From Anaerobacillus alkaliphilus (lineage in GTDB: Bacteria; Bacillota; Bacilli; Bacillales; Anaerobacillaceae), in contig NZ_QOUX01000046.1 in assembly GCF_004116265.1 (NCBI RefSeq), forward strand, positions 1 to 64,000: a stretch of DNA of 64,000 nt. The letters are read 5' to 3'. Below the pieces are notes generated by a model. It ran no database searches and was not told the origin of the DNA. It was given only the letters and a program-made list of their open reading frames with translations. Shown here in pieces: positions 1 to 7,882 of this stretch (the stretch's first letter is position 1; each line of letters opens with the position of its first letter). The translations under genes and the position numbers were made by a program.

Positions 1-240
1 AGTTTCAAAAGGGAACGTAAGACTGCCTCACGTGACATTTGATGGCAGAGGAAGTTTCAAAAGGGAACGCAAGACTGCCTCACGTGACATTTGATGGCAG
101 AGGAAGTTTCAAAAGGGAACGCAAGACTGCCTCACGTGACATTTGATGGCAGAGGAAGTTTCAAAAGGGAACGCAAGACCGCCTCACGTGACATTTGAAG
201 CGAGAAATTGTTTCAAAAGGGAACGTAAGAGAGTCTCCCC
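1..240. repeat. Tandem array of 52-bp repeats (array 1)
   Basis: Four near-identical 52-bp units start at 1, 53, 105 and 157; a fifth, diverged and truncated unit starts near 209. Each unit opens with AGTTTCAAAAGGGAACG and contains CTCACGTGACATTTGAT. Units 1-3 differ by a single base (GTAAG or GCAAG); unit 4 diverges in its last third, and unit 5 switches to GAGAGTCTCCC, which is typical of the second array near 53 kb. Read on the minus strand, the core GTCACGT-N8-CTTGCGTT-N-CCTTTTGA matches that array. The array may continue to the left of the window. No coding potential is seen (52 is not a multiple of 3). Confidence 0.93.
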
Positions 241-319
241 TGTAAACTCGTTCCATTTAGGGCTATGTAATTCCTTTATAAACATTTATACGGTGTCCAC
301 ATTAAGTTTTATATAAGAA

Positions 320-370
320 AGAGGCTGAGCCTCGAAAGTCATTTCTCAATGATCTTTTGAGTCAGCCTCT
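320..370 (-). terminator. Hairpin terminator after the glycosyltransferase gene
   Basis: The inverted repeat AGAGGCTGA (320-328) / TCAGCCTCT (362-370) lies just downstream of the minus-strand gene ending at 378 and is followed on that strand by a short T-rich stretch. A nested GAGGCTGAGCCTC palindrome sits inside it. Confidence 0.6.
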
Positions 371-377
371 CCAATGT

Positions 378-1376
378 TTACTTTAACCATTGATCAAAGA
401 AAGCTCTATATCCTTTCTTCATCACTGAACTTGAAAAACTCTCAAGTGCATACTGTCTGTTCTCTAAGGAGACCTTCGTAGAGGACCCTACCGCCATATT
501 TACTAATTCGAACCAATTTTTCTCATTACCCGAAAATGTATGACTGCAACTAATATGGTTATAACAAGGATGTTCAGGCTTAACAACAATTTTCCCCATT
601 GCCAGTGCTTCTGTTAGGGGCATTGAAAATGTATCAAATTTAGAGCTATTCCAATAAACTTTTGCAGAATTCATAAGCTGAAAGATTTCGTTCTGAGATA
701 AGGCAAACCTTAGCTTCACATTGTCAGGTATATGATACTTTTTCATACTTTCCTTGTACCGCTCACCGCCAAACACCATAAACACTTCTTTATCAGGATT
801 TTGCCTAGCATATTCTAAGACAATATCAGGACGTCTATTTTCTTCATCTCTCCCAATCCAAAGAACTCTATTTTCAATTACTTGATTGGGATCAAAATGC
901 TTTTCTGCTAAAATCTCATCGAAGCCAATAGGAATTACATTTACATCGGTGACACCGAACTTCGTATTTAATTCTTGTTTAAGAAATTCTGTTGAAACAA
1001 CAGCCTTATCGACAATCTGATAGAATGGCTTCATCATCTCATACCCTGTCAAGGCTGGATCGGGGAAGCTATGTGGGAATAACACACTATTTTTAAGAAA
1101 CATTTTCAAATATGTAAATCCAGAAACTGTATAGATGACATGGTCAATCTTTTGAGAATAAATTTTATCCAACACGATATCATAATTTACAAGATCGCCT
1201 TTTTCATGTTCATACCCTGGGAGCCAGTCATAACCACTAACATGTCGCTCAGGAGATATAAAAACAATCTCAACACCAAAATCTTTACTTATTTCTTTCA
1301 ATCTCTCTGCAAAAACACGCGGTCCTTGTGCTTCAGCAAATTGAATTTTCCTCATGACTAAGCCTACTTTTTTCAT
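378..1376 (-). CDS. GT-B type glycosyltransferase, family 1/4-like
   Basis: About 332 residues with the GT-B glycosyltransferase layout: a divergent N-terminal half, then a C-terminal donor-binding half. The visible C-terminal features are RVLWIGRDEENRRPD, which looks like the first strand of the nucleotide-sugar domain, and FDTFSMPLTEALAMGK, the usual E-x7-E-like donor-site region of GT4 enzymes. Donor and acceptor are unknown. The frame extends to a GTG at 1385, but that codon overlaps the ribosome binding site AAAGGTGG; the ATG at 1376 has proper spacing and is preferred. The gene stands alone, with a terminator downstream and a repeat array beyond it. The family call is fairly sure; the substrate is not. 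Confidence 0.8.
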   Translation of the reverse strand: MKKVGLVMRKIQFAEAQGPRVFAERLKEISKDFGVEIVFISPERHVSGYDWLPGYEHEKGDLVNYDIVLDKIYSQKIDHVIYTVSGFTYLKMFLKNSVLFPHSFPDPALTGYEMMKPFYQIVDKAVVSTEFLKQELNTKFGVTDVNVIPIGFDEILAEKHFDPNQVIENRVLWIGRDEENRRPDIVLEYARQNPDKEVFMVFGGERYKESMKKYHIPDNVKLRFALSQNEIFQLMNSAKVYWNSSKFDTFSMPLTEALAMGKIVVKPEHPCYNHISCSHTFSGNEKNWFELVNMAVGSSTKVSLENRQYALESFSSSVMKKGYRAFFDQWLK

Positions 1377-1424
1377 TATATCCACCTTTTACAATTAGTC
1401 TTTCATTCGCACATTGATGTAAAT

Positions 1425-2285
1425 TTACTTGATTTTTAAATTGAATTTCTCCTTCAAATCATTTACAAGTTTTTGATAATATTCGTCACTTACAAAATCC
1501 TTTGAGCCTCTCAATATCTCTAGTGCATAATGCTCTGGTGGTGCTAGTTCTTCTACTTTGTCGATGACTAAAAATGTCAAGACATTTTCATGTTTTTTAC
1601 CAGCAATTTCAACGTCAAGAAAGGCAGGTCGATAAATACCGCTATAAACTCCCTCACGGAAAAATAAATAGTCTAATGCATCTTTGGTTATTTCATACAC
1701 CTTACCTTCAACCCATTGTTCCGCTTCTACCATGTCTGCTCTACTACCATCATTGGAACGCCGCGCATAAGCGAGTCTGTAATTCTTAGCGATGCCACAG
1801 CCCCTAATTCTCGTAAAGAGATGGTCTACATTAGCTTTACGAAACCTCTCGTCATCCATACAAGAGCCGTAGGCAAAATAGAGGTGTTGATCTTGTTGGA
1901 TGTATTGATGGCACTTCCAATCTCCGAAATCTATTCTGTTTAAATGAGCAGCCTTAGTATCGTCAAATATATATACATACGCATCAAAACGACCATGATC
2001 GGTATGGATCGTTTGAATGACACGGTCATAAAGATCTTCTTTTGGATTGCCAGTATACCCTTCTAACTCATCAAGCCTTCTCAGTTGGTCTTCTGATATC
2101 TCATAAACCTCTCCATACACCCGTTCCTCTTTGTCGGTAACCATTGCCGGATAGCCGTAAGTTGTGTCATACAATATCCCATTTGTCCACGCCTGTCTCG
2201 CAAGACACATAGCCTGTTTTAGTAATGAATGATTTACTTCATGTTGTCGTAAAGTTCCATAAACAAAAACACGATGTTTCTTCAT
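1425..2285 (-). CDS. ykqA: Two-domain gamma-glutamylcyclotransferase-like protein (YkqA-like)
   Basis: The 286 residues contain two copies of the AIG2/GGCT fold. The first opens with VFVYGTLRQHEVNH and has LDELEGY, a typical active-site region. The second opens with YFAYGSCMDDERF near residue 137. GGCT-fold enzymes cyclise gamma-glutamyl groups to 5-oxoproline, but the specificity of this tandem form is unknown. The length and two-domain layout fit Bacillus subtilis YkqA. The start ATG begins MKKHRVFVYG, directly at the first strand. There is no obvious operon partner; the next gene upstream is a thioredoxin-like protein 36 bp away on the same strand, so the two may be co-transcribed. Confidence 0.8.
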   Translation of the reverse strand: MKKHRVFVYGTLRQHEVNHSLLKQAMCLARQAWTNGILYDTTYGYPAMVTDKEERVYGEVYEISEDQLRRLDELEGYTGNPKEDLYDRVIQTIHTDHGRFDAYVYIFDDTKAAHLNRIDFGDWKCHQYIQQDQHLYFAYGSCMDDERFRKANVDHLFTRIRGCGIAKNYRLAYARRSNDGSRADMVEAEQWVEGKVYEITKDALDYLFFREGVYSGIYRPAFLDVEIAGKKHENVLTFLVIDKVEELAPPEHYALEILRGSKDFVSDEYYQKLVNDLKEKFNLKIK

Positions 2286-2320
2286 GTCTATCGGGTTCCC
2301 CCCTTTTCATCGTAACCACT

Positions 2321-2662
2321 TTATCCTTCATCTATGATCCCAGCATGCCTGACAAACGGAGCAAGCTGGCGGTGAATATTTTCGATTGAATGGAAAGCAT
2401 AAAATTCATGGGCTTTCATCCCGTTTACAAAAACCGCAATATATGGCACACTTTTAATTTTCCAATCCATCGCAAGCTTCCGGTTTATGTTAAGATTTAT
2501 CGAGTAAATCGTTGTATCTTGATTTACTTCATTCCAACTCTCAATCATCTTTTTTGCTAATTTACATGTTCCGCATAACGGAGTATAACAAAAATAAATT
2601 TTTATATTTTGTTTCTTATTTAACAAATGCCATTCAACCATTTTTTCTGTTACTTCTACCAT
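2321..2662 (-). CDS. Thioredoxin-like protein with CGTC active site
   Basis: A 113-residue single thioredoxin-fold domain. The redox motif CGTC is at residues 30-33 (TPLCGTCKLAKKM), and the cis-proline segment SVPYIAVF follows about 45 residues later. Both match the YusE-type thioredoxin-like proteins of bacilli, which are likely cytosolic thiol-disulfide oxidoreductases. No signal peptide or membrane segment is seen. It lies 36 bp upstream of the ykqA-like gene on the same strand and has a plausible GGTAAAG-type ribosome binding site. The natural substrate is not known. Confidence 0.8.
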   Translation of the reverse strand: MVEVTEKMVEWHLLNKKQNIKIYFCYTPLCGTCKLAKKMIESWNEVNQDTTIYSINLNINRKLAMDWKIKSVPYIAVFVNGMKAHEFYAFHSIENIHRQLAPFVRHAGIIDEG

Positions 2663-2814
2663 TTCTTTACCACTCCTCTACCTACCATTATAACGAAAGT
2701 AGAATTATGATGGAAATTTATCATACTGATTAGTGAAAGCAGTTCAAAATGTAGTAGTAGCAACGGTTTTCGGAATTCCCTCGGAATACACATGATCTAA
2801 TCGCAACCAAAGTA

Positions 2815-2845
2815 AAAAGCTCAACTTCAATGTAGTTGAGCTTCT
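2815..2845 (-). terminator. Hairpin terminator after the ankyrin gene
   Basis: AAGCTCAAC (2817-2825) pairs with GTTGAGCTT (2835-2843), and on the minus strand a TTTTT run follows. It lies just downstream of the ankyrin-repeat gene that ends at 2889. Confidence 0.75.
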
Positions 2846-2888
2846 TCTAATTCTCTAACAAAGCAGCTAGTTTACTTGTTTTACCCGG

Positions 2889-3401
2889 CTAATTCCTGAC
2901 TACATTCTGTAAACGCTCTGCCACAAGAGTGTTTCCTTTTTCAACAGCAAGTTCAAAAGGAGTTTTGCCACCCTGAACGATTAGATCAGGTTTTGCCTCG
3001 TAATCTAATAATAAATTGATAAGTTCAAGGTTGTTATCATGATAAGCAGCGCTGTGTAAGCAAGTGTGACCGTTACTATCAAAGATGGTTGTTTGCGCTC
3101 CGTTATCCAGTAATAGTTTAATAACTTCAATCTTTCGTTCTCCAGCAATCGCAGCATGTAAGGCTGTATTCGAAGGAATATAGGCGATCTTTGAATGCGA
3201 AACGGCATTTATCTCAGCACCGCGGTCGATGAGTAATTGAACTGCCTCTCTGTTGCCATAGTGAGCCGCAAAGCCTAATGGCGTTAAACCATCATTATTT
3301 TCGGTGTTCACTAAAGATGGTTGTAACTCTAACAGCTTTTTTATTTCTGAAACATTATTTAGTTTTGCAGCTTGAAAAAGAGAATTAATGAATCCATTCA
3401 T
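2889..3401 (-). CDS. Ankyrin-repeat protein
   Basis: The 170 residues are almost entirely ankyrin repeats, about four to five. Recognisable repeat starts are DGLTPLGFAAHYGNREAVQLLI (about residues 39-60, given here only as a landmark), NTALHAAIAGERK, NGHTCLHSAAYHDN and GGKTPFELAVEKGN. Ankyrin repeats mediate protein-protein contacts and have no enzymatic role. No signal peptide or transmembrane helix is seen, so it is probably cytosolic. It is a single gene with its own terminator. The partner cannot be deduced from context. Confidence 0.88.
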   Translation of the reverse strand: MNGFINSLFQAAKLNNVSEIKKLLELQPSLVNTENNDGLTPLGFAAHYGNREAVQLLIDRGAEINAVSHSKIAYIPSNTALHAAIAGERKIEVIKLLLDNGAQTTIFDSNGHTCLHSAAYHDNNLELINLLLDYEAKPDLIVQGGKTPFELAVEKGNTLVAERLQNVVRN

Positions 3402-3467
3402 GAACTATACCTCCACTATTATTACTTCTAGTAATATTCGAGTTTATCCATCAATTTCCTTTTTTCC

Positions 3468-3496
3468 TAAAAAAGTGAAGGACTTTTACCTTCACT
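3468..3496 (-). terminator. Hairpin terminator after yfhF
   Basis: AGTGAAG (3474-3480) pairs with CTTCACT (3490-3496), followed on the minus strand by a TTTTTT tract. The stem overlaps the stop codon of the epimerase gene. Confidence 0.75.
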
Positions 3497-4403
3497 AAAC
3501 TAAATCTTTTAACGCTATCTCTAAGTTCGTGTATTGAAAGTTAAAACCGCTTTCTTCTAATTTCTTTGGAATACAGTTTCTCCCTGTTAATGCTAAACTA
3601 GGTTCCGTTTGTAAAAATAAATAGGCTCCTAACCAAACAAAAGGTGACGGTGCTGGAGGTGTCCAGCCTTTGCCCATGACTTTACGTAATGTACTCATAA
3701 ATTCCTTATTTGTTACAGGCGTTGGACCCGTCGCATTATATATGCCTGAATAACTCTCATTTTCTATCGCAGTTAGAAACATTTGATTTAAATCATCGAT
3801 ATGAAGCCAACTAATATATTGTTTTCCTGAACCTACAGTTCCACCTAAATTCAATGAAACTAGTTTTTTCAACGGTTCAAGTGCACCACCATCTTTGCCT
3901 AAGGCAAACCCAATTCGAAGGAGTACTTGGCGTGTAGTATGTAAATCATCTTTAAAGAACTCCTCTTCCCAAAGCTTACAGACATCTACTGAGAACCCGG
4001 TTCCAATTGGAGATTTTTCATCACACAGGTCCTGAGTGTCGCCAAATATCGCCAATGAGCCTGCCTGAACAAACGCCTGAGGAGGCTGTTGACTTTGTTC
4101 AATCGCTTCTATCAATACTTTTACTGACTGAATTCTTGAAGAGATAATTTCTTCTCTATTTTTCTTGGTATAGATGCAGTTTACGCTTTTCCCAGTAAAA
4201 TTCACTACAGCATAGCTACCATCAATCTCTTGAGCCCATTCACCTAAACTTTCCCCGTCCCATTGTAGATACGTAATATTGCCGTTAACTTTTGCTGAAC
4301 CTCTAGTTAAAATAACGACTTCATAACCTTTTGCATCTAAGTAATCAGCAAGAGAGGCACCTAAAAACCCTGAACCGCCGGCTAACACCACTTTTTTACT
4401 CAT
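3495..4403 (-). CDS. yfhF: TIGR01777-family NAD(P)-binding epimerase (YfhF-like)
   Basis: A 302-residue atypical short-chain dehydrogenase. The N-terminal Rossmann motif GGSGFLGASLADYL binds the nucleotide, and the C-terminal part (from about residue 250) matches the DUF1731 tail of this family: WTPPAPSPFVWLGAYL, then LTGRNCIPKKLEESGF. Members resemble sugar-nucleotide epimerases and are called YfhF in bacilli; the substrate is unknown. The length (about 300) is normal. The start is supported by GAAAGGGTG upstream of the ATG. Its terminator overlaps the stop codon. Confidence 0.87.
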   Translation of the reverse strand: MSKKVVLAGGSGFLGASLADYLDAKGYEVVILTRGSAKVNGNITYLQWDGESLGEWAQEIDGSYAVVNFTGKSVNCIYTKKNREEIISSRIQSVKVLIEAIEQSQQPPQAFVQAGSLAIFGDTQDLCDEKSPIGTGFSVDVCKLWEEEFFKDDLHTTRQVLLRIGFALGKDGGALEPLKKLVSLNLGGTVGSGKQYISWLHIDDLNQMFLTAIENESYSGIYNATGPTPVTNKEFMSTLRKVMGKGWTPPAPSPFVWLGAYLFLQTEPSLALTGRNCIPKKLEESGFNFQYTNLEIALKDLV

Positions 4404-4430
4404 GTAAAGTCACCCTTTCTTATACTATTT

Positions 4431-4469
4431 AAAAAAGCAGAACATGAAAAATGCATGTCCTGCTTTTTA
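4431..4469 (-). terminator. Hairpin terminator between yfhF and yisL
   Basis: AAAAAGCAG and CTGCTTTTT flank a loop that itself contains ACATG/CATGT pairing. A T-tract follows on the minus strand, just after the stop of the membrane-protein gene ending at 4472. Confidence 0.7.
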
Positions 4470-4471
4470 TT

Positions 4472-4828
4472 TTAGAAGCTAATGATCCGGTAACCAAGTA
4501 ACAGTACTAACGCAAGTGCTCCTAGACAGTAAAACCAGAAGTGAGGTTTTAATGTACCTTTTTTTGTTCTAACAAGAATCATTTCCATAAAGTAAATTAA
4601 CGCTATGGCAAGAACTCCCTTGATGATGTGAGTAAGTGGGAAGCCGATCATAACTAGCATTCCAACTCCAGTACCAATCATAATTACATAAAGAAGCCTT
4701 AAAACCATATGAGTGATTTTTGCACCTTTTGCTATATTCGCTCGATAAAGGAAGAACGAAACAAAAAACAATAGGACCAAAAGCATCCAAAAATACGCGT
4801 GTGGATGATATAAAGCAATATACGGCAT
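4472..4828 (-). CDS. yisL: YisL-like small membrane protein (UPF0344/DUF1516)
   Basis: 118 residues with four hydrophobic helices (about residues 10-28, 40-62, 66-86 and 97-116) separated by short basic loops. Length and pattern match the UPF0344 (YisL) family of Bacillaceae inner-membrane proteins, whose function is unknown. The ribosome binding site TTGGAGG precedes the ATG. It is a single gene with a terminator on its 3' side. Confidence 0.82.
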   Translation of the reverse strand: MPYIALYHPHAYFWMLLVLLFFVSFFLYRANIAKGAKITHMVLRLLYVIMIGTGVGMLVMIGFPLTHIIKGVLAIALIYFMEMILVRTKKGTLKPHFWFYCLGALALVLLLGYRIISF

Positions 4829-4928
4829 ATGTAAACCTCCAAAAAATTATTGTGACTTACCTATTATACCTTGAAAAGAACATATTTCCAAAATATTTGT
4901 CTTTTAAAGTTAAAACATGTCCAAAAAG

Positions 4929-4960
4929 AAAAACACGTACCGATGATGGTACGTGTTTTT
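4929..4960 (-). terminator. Terminator of the yclNOPQ operon
   Basis: A strong stem, AAAAACACGTACC / GGTACGTGTTTTT, with a 6-nt loop and an A/T-rich flank on both sides sits just downstream of the yclQ stop at 4973. It ends the siderophore-uptake transcript. Confidence 0.85.
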
Positions 4961-4972
4961 CAAAAAGAACTG

Positions 4973-5965
4973 TTATTTTACACCTTCAGAAATTTCTCTG
5001 ATCATTTCACTTACTGAAACTAGACCACCACCAGATAGGTACCAATAGTTAGGATCTAAATAAACAATCTTTCCATCTTGATAAGCTCTAGTTTTTTCGG
5101 TTAACTCATTCTCAATCGTTTGCTTAGCAGCTGACTCGCCACCCGCCACTACTGCCCCACGATCTACAACAAATAAATACTCAGGATCTTTTTCAAGTAG
5201 ATATTCATAAGAAATATTCATACCGTGTGTAGAAACTTCAATCGTATCATCCACTGGAGTAAATCCAAATAAACCATGAAGGATACCAAATCTTGAACCA
5301 GGACCATAAGCACTAATGTTACCTTCATTAGCTAAAACGATTAGTACATTTTCAACCGAACTAGCTTTTTGATTTAGTTCAGCAATTGAAGCATCAATTT
5401 GAGCTAACTCTGCTTCAATGACATCTTCTCTATCAAAAATTTGACCTAAGATTGTCATATTGTTTTTAAACGATTCCATATAATTTGCGTTATCTACTGC
5501 CATGTACACTGTTGGAGCAAGTTTTGAAAACTCAGGATATAACTCTTGTTGTCTACCAGAGATGATGATTAAATTAGCACCTTCATTAGCAATTGCTTCA
5601 AAATCAGGTTCTTTCAAGCTTCCAGTGTTTACGTATTTTGCATCAGCAAATTTAGATAAGTATGGTGGGATGTTCGCTTGTGGTAAACCAAAAACCTCAA
5701 CACCGATTTTGTCTAACGAATCGAGTACACCAAAGTCAAACACAACTACTTTTTCAGGATTTTTTGGTACAACAGTTTCACCTAATTGGTGTTTTACAGT
5801 AACTTCTGTTTCTACTTCTTCTTGTGCTTCAACTTCAACTGTTGATTCTGTTACAGGTTCAGTAGGCTCTACTGTAGTCGTTCCAGATGTTGCATCTTTA
5901 GTACCGCAAGCAGCTATCGTAATTACTAAAAGAAAAGCAACTAATGTAAAAAATATTTTTTTCAT
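4973..5965 (-). CDS. yclQ: Siderophore ABC transporter substrate-binding lipoprotein YclQ
   Basis: 330 residues with a lipoprotein signal peptide (basic MKK, hydrophobic core, lipobox IAAC with Cys20) and a Glu/Thr-rich linker to about residue 55. A type III periplasmic-binding fold (Fe3+-siderophore class, FepB/BtuF-like) follows, with VVFDFGVLDSLDKIG and the late helix LVSVSEMIREI. It sits last in the yclN-O-P-Q gene order known in B. subtilis, where the system imports petrobactin and its photoproduct. It should be anchored outside the membrane and deliver ferric siderophore to YclNO. A 214-bp gap with a hairpin separates it from yclP, unlike the tightly packed first three genes. The exact ligand is not proven. 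Confidence 0.9.
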   Translation of the reverse strand: MKKIFFTLVAFLLVITIAACGTKDATSGTTTVEPTEPVTESTVEVEAQEEVETEVTVKHQLGETVVPKNPEKVVVFDFGVLDSLDKIGVEVFGLPQANIPPYLSKFADAKYVNTGSLKEPDFEAIANEGANLIIISGRQQELYPEFSKLAPTVYMAVDNANYMESFKNNMTILGQIFDREDVIEAELAQIDASIAELNQKASSVENVLIVLANEGNISAYGPGSRFGILHGLFGFTPVDDTIEVSTHGMNISYEYLLEKDPEYLFVVDRGAVVAGGESAAKQTIENELTEKTRAYQDGKIVYLDPNYWYLSGGGLVSVSEMIREISEGVK

Positions 5966-6132
5966 ATTCTCTTCACCTCATTAAATTTTTCATTTAAATT
6001 ATTTAAATGGTTGTACTGAAAAATGGATTTCTATTACAAGGCTGCGCATGATTACTTCATTTTTTAGGGGGAAACGAAGTTTAATTTGCAGCGTCTAGTA
6101 GCGCTTTTTACAGTACAAACATTGAAACAATG

Positions 6133-6171
6133 GGGCAATGAGAAGCTTTTAGACTATGAGTCTCACTGCCC
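6133..6171 (-). other. Intercistronic hairpin between yclP and yclQ
   Basis: GGGCAATGAGA (6133-6143) pairs with TCTCACTGCCC (6161-6171), an 11-bp stem with one G-U type mismatch. It is not followed by a good T-tract, so it may be an mRNA processing or stability element rather than a full terminator, allowing more of the binding protein than of the permease. Confidence 0.5.
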
Positions 6172-6179
6172 GTAGAAAT

Positions 6180-6938
6180 CTATGTAAAGTACACACAGAT
6201 TTTATTTTGATTAATAGATTCAATTTGAATATCCATGTCATATATTTCTTTTAATACTTCTGTATTAATAATCTCTGGTGTAGTCCCTTCACGAACAACC
6301 TTCCCATCTTTCAAAGCAACAATATAATCTGAATAACAAGATGCAAAGTTAATATCATGAATTACAATAACAACAGTCTTTCCTAGTTCATCAACAAGCT
6401 TTCGCAACACTTGCATAATTTGAACAGAGTGCTTCATGTCGAGGTTATTTAAAGGCTCATCTAAGAGGACATACTCAGTATCTTGAGCTATAACCATAGC
6501 GATATAAGCTCTTTGCCTTTGACCACCACTCAGCTGATCAAGAAACTTATGTTGCATTTCTTCAAGCTCCATATAACGAATTGCCTCATCAACGTGCTTC
6601 CAATCTTCTTTTGTTAGATTTCCTTGGGAGTATGGAAACCGTCCAAACGAAACTAGTTCTCTAATCGTCAAACGTAGATTAATATTGTTTGATTGCTTTA
6701 GTATGGAAATCTTTTTTGCTAGGTCTCTACTTTTTGACTGACTTATTTCTTTTCCCTCAATAAATATTTCGCCGCTATCTCTTTGAATTAACCTACTAAT
6801 CATCGAAATAACTGTACTCTTCCCTGCTCCGTTAGGGCCAATAAATGAAGTAATCGTCCCTTTTTTTATTTTGACCGTAACATCCTCGACGACGTTTTTT
6901 TGACCGTATTTCTTAAACAGTTTCTTTACTTCTACCAT
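6180..6938 (-). CDS. yclP: Siderophore ABC transporter ATP-binding protein YclP
   Basis: 252-residue ATPase of the FecE/FepC class. Walker A GPNGAGKST lies near residues 35-43, the ABC signature LSGGQRQRA near 137, and Walker B YVLLDEP just after it, followed by the switch histidine in VIHDINFA. It powers ferric-siderophore import through YclN and YclO on the cytoplasmic face. Its ATG overlaps the yclO stop by one base (TAATG), so translation is coupled. Length and order are normal for the family. Confidence 0.93.
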   Translation of the reverse strand: MVEVKKLFKKYGQKNVVEDVTVKIKKGTITSFIGPNGAGKSTVISMISRLIQRDSGEIFIEGKEISQSKSRDLAKKISILKQSNNINLRLTIRELVSFGRFPYSQGNLTKEDWKHVDEAIRYMELEEMQHKFLDQLSGGQRQRAYIAMVIAQDTEYVLLDEPLNNLDMKHSVQIMQVLRKLVDELGKTVVIVIHDINFASCYSDYIVALKDGKVVREGTTPEIINTEVLKEIYDMDIQIESINQNKICVYFT

Positions 6939-7882
6939 TATTTATTCCCCCTTAATAACAGGTAGATAAAGTATACTCCACCTACAAAATCAATAATGAC
7001 ACTGATCGTTGTTGAGAACGTAAACACTCGTTCAACTAATAGTTGCCCCCCAACAAGGGCTACAATGGCTATTAAGATTGAACCTAGAAAAAGATATTTA
7101 TGTTGATAGGTTTTCATAAACTCATAAGCTACGTTAGCAACTAATAAACCTAAGAACGTAATCGGGCCTACCAATGCAGTTGCAACCGATACTAAAATAG
7201 CTATGACCACCAATAAACGTTTAACTACATAGTCATAATCGACGCCTAAGTTTACAGCTTCATCTCTCCCTAATGACAAGACATCTAAGTACTTCATAAA
7301 TCTAAGGAAATATAAAGTTGTTGCTAGTAGAAGAATAATAGCCAATGTTATGATATCCGTATTAACATTGTTAAAGCTGGCAAACATACGATCTTGAACA
7401 ATCATAAATTCATTTGGATCAATTAGTACTTGCATAAAGGTTGAGATACTTTGGAAAAACGTACCAACAATTAATCCAATTAATAATAGGAAATAAATGT
7501 TACGACCTTCTTTTTTAAAGAGAATTTTATAAAACACCCCTGCAAAGATGATCATTAAACTTACTGACAAGAGAAAATTCATATTTTTGTTCATGACAAT
7601 GAAACTAGTAGAACCAAATACAAAAACGATAAAGGTTTGTAGTAATAGATAAAGAGAATCTAGACCAATAATACTTGGTGTTAAGATCCGGTTATTGGTA
7701 ATCGTCTGAAACACGACTGTGGAAAAGGCAATAGCTGCTCCAGTAATAACGATCGCTAGGATCTTCATTCCTCTTCTTGGAACTATGTAGCCCCAGTTGT
7801 TTCCTATGTTTAAAAATATGAATAGTAAGATCAGAGCTATGGCCATAACTGCTAGTAGGCTAATTTTTGTCTTTTTATTCAT
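6938..7882 (-). CDS. yclO: Siderophore ABC transporter permease YclO
   Basis: 314-residue FecCD-family permease with about eight to nine membrane helices. Family landmarks are NRILTPSIIGLDSLY near residue 87, LGRDEAVNLGVDY near 205 (the cytoplasmic coupling region) and GPITFLGLLVANV near 242. It pairs with YclN to form the membrane channel. It overlaps yclN by 8 bp upstream and yclP by 1 bp downstream, showing a single operon. The start ATG begins MNKKTKISLL. Confidence 0.92.
   Translation of the reverse strand: MNKKTKISLLAVMAIALILLFIFLNIGNNWGYIVPRRGMKILAIVITGAAIAFSTVVFQTITNNRILTPSIIGLDSLYLLLQTFIVFVFGSTSFIVMNKNMNFLLSVSLMIIFAGVFYKILFKKEGRNIYFLLLIGLIVGTFFQSISTFMQVLIDPNEFMIVQDRMFASFNNVNTDIITLAIILLLATTLYFLRFMKYLDVLSLGRDEAVNLGVDYDYVVKRLLVVIAILVSVATALVGPITFLGLLVANVAYEFMKTYQHKYLFLGSILIAIVALVGGQLLVERVFTFSTTISVIIDFVGGVYFIYLLLRGNK

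Noticed and set aside
5502-5984. 160-residue frame opposite yclQ
   Set aside because: Antisense shadow of a well-defined lipoprotein gene; Ser/Thr-rich composition is typical of such artefacts.
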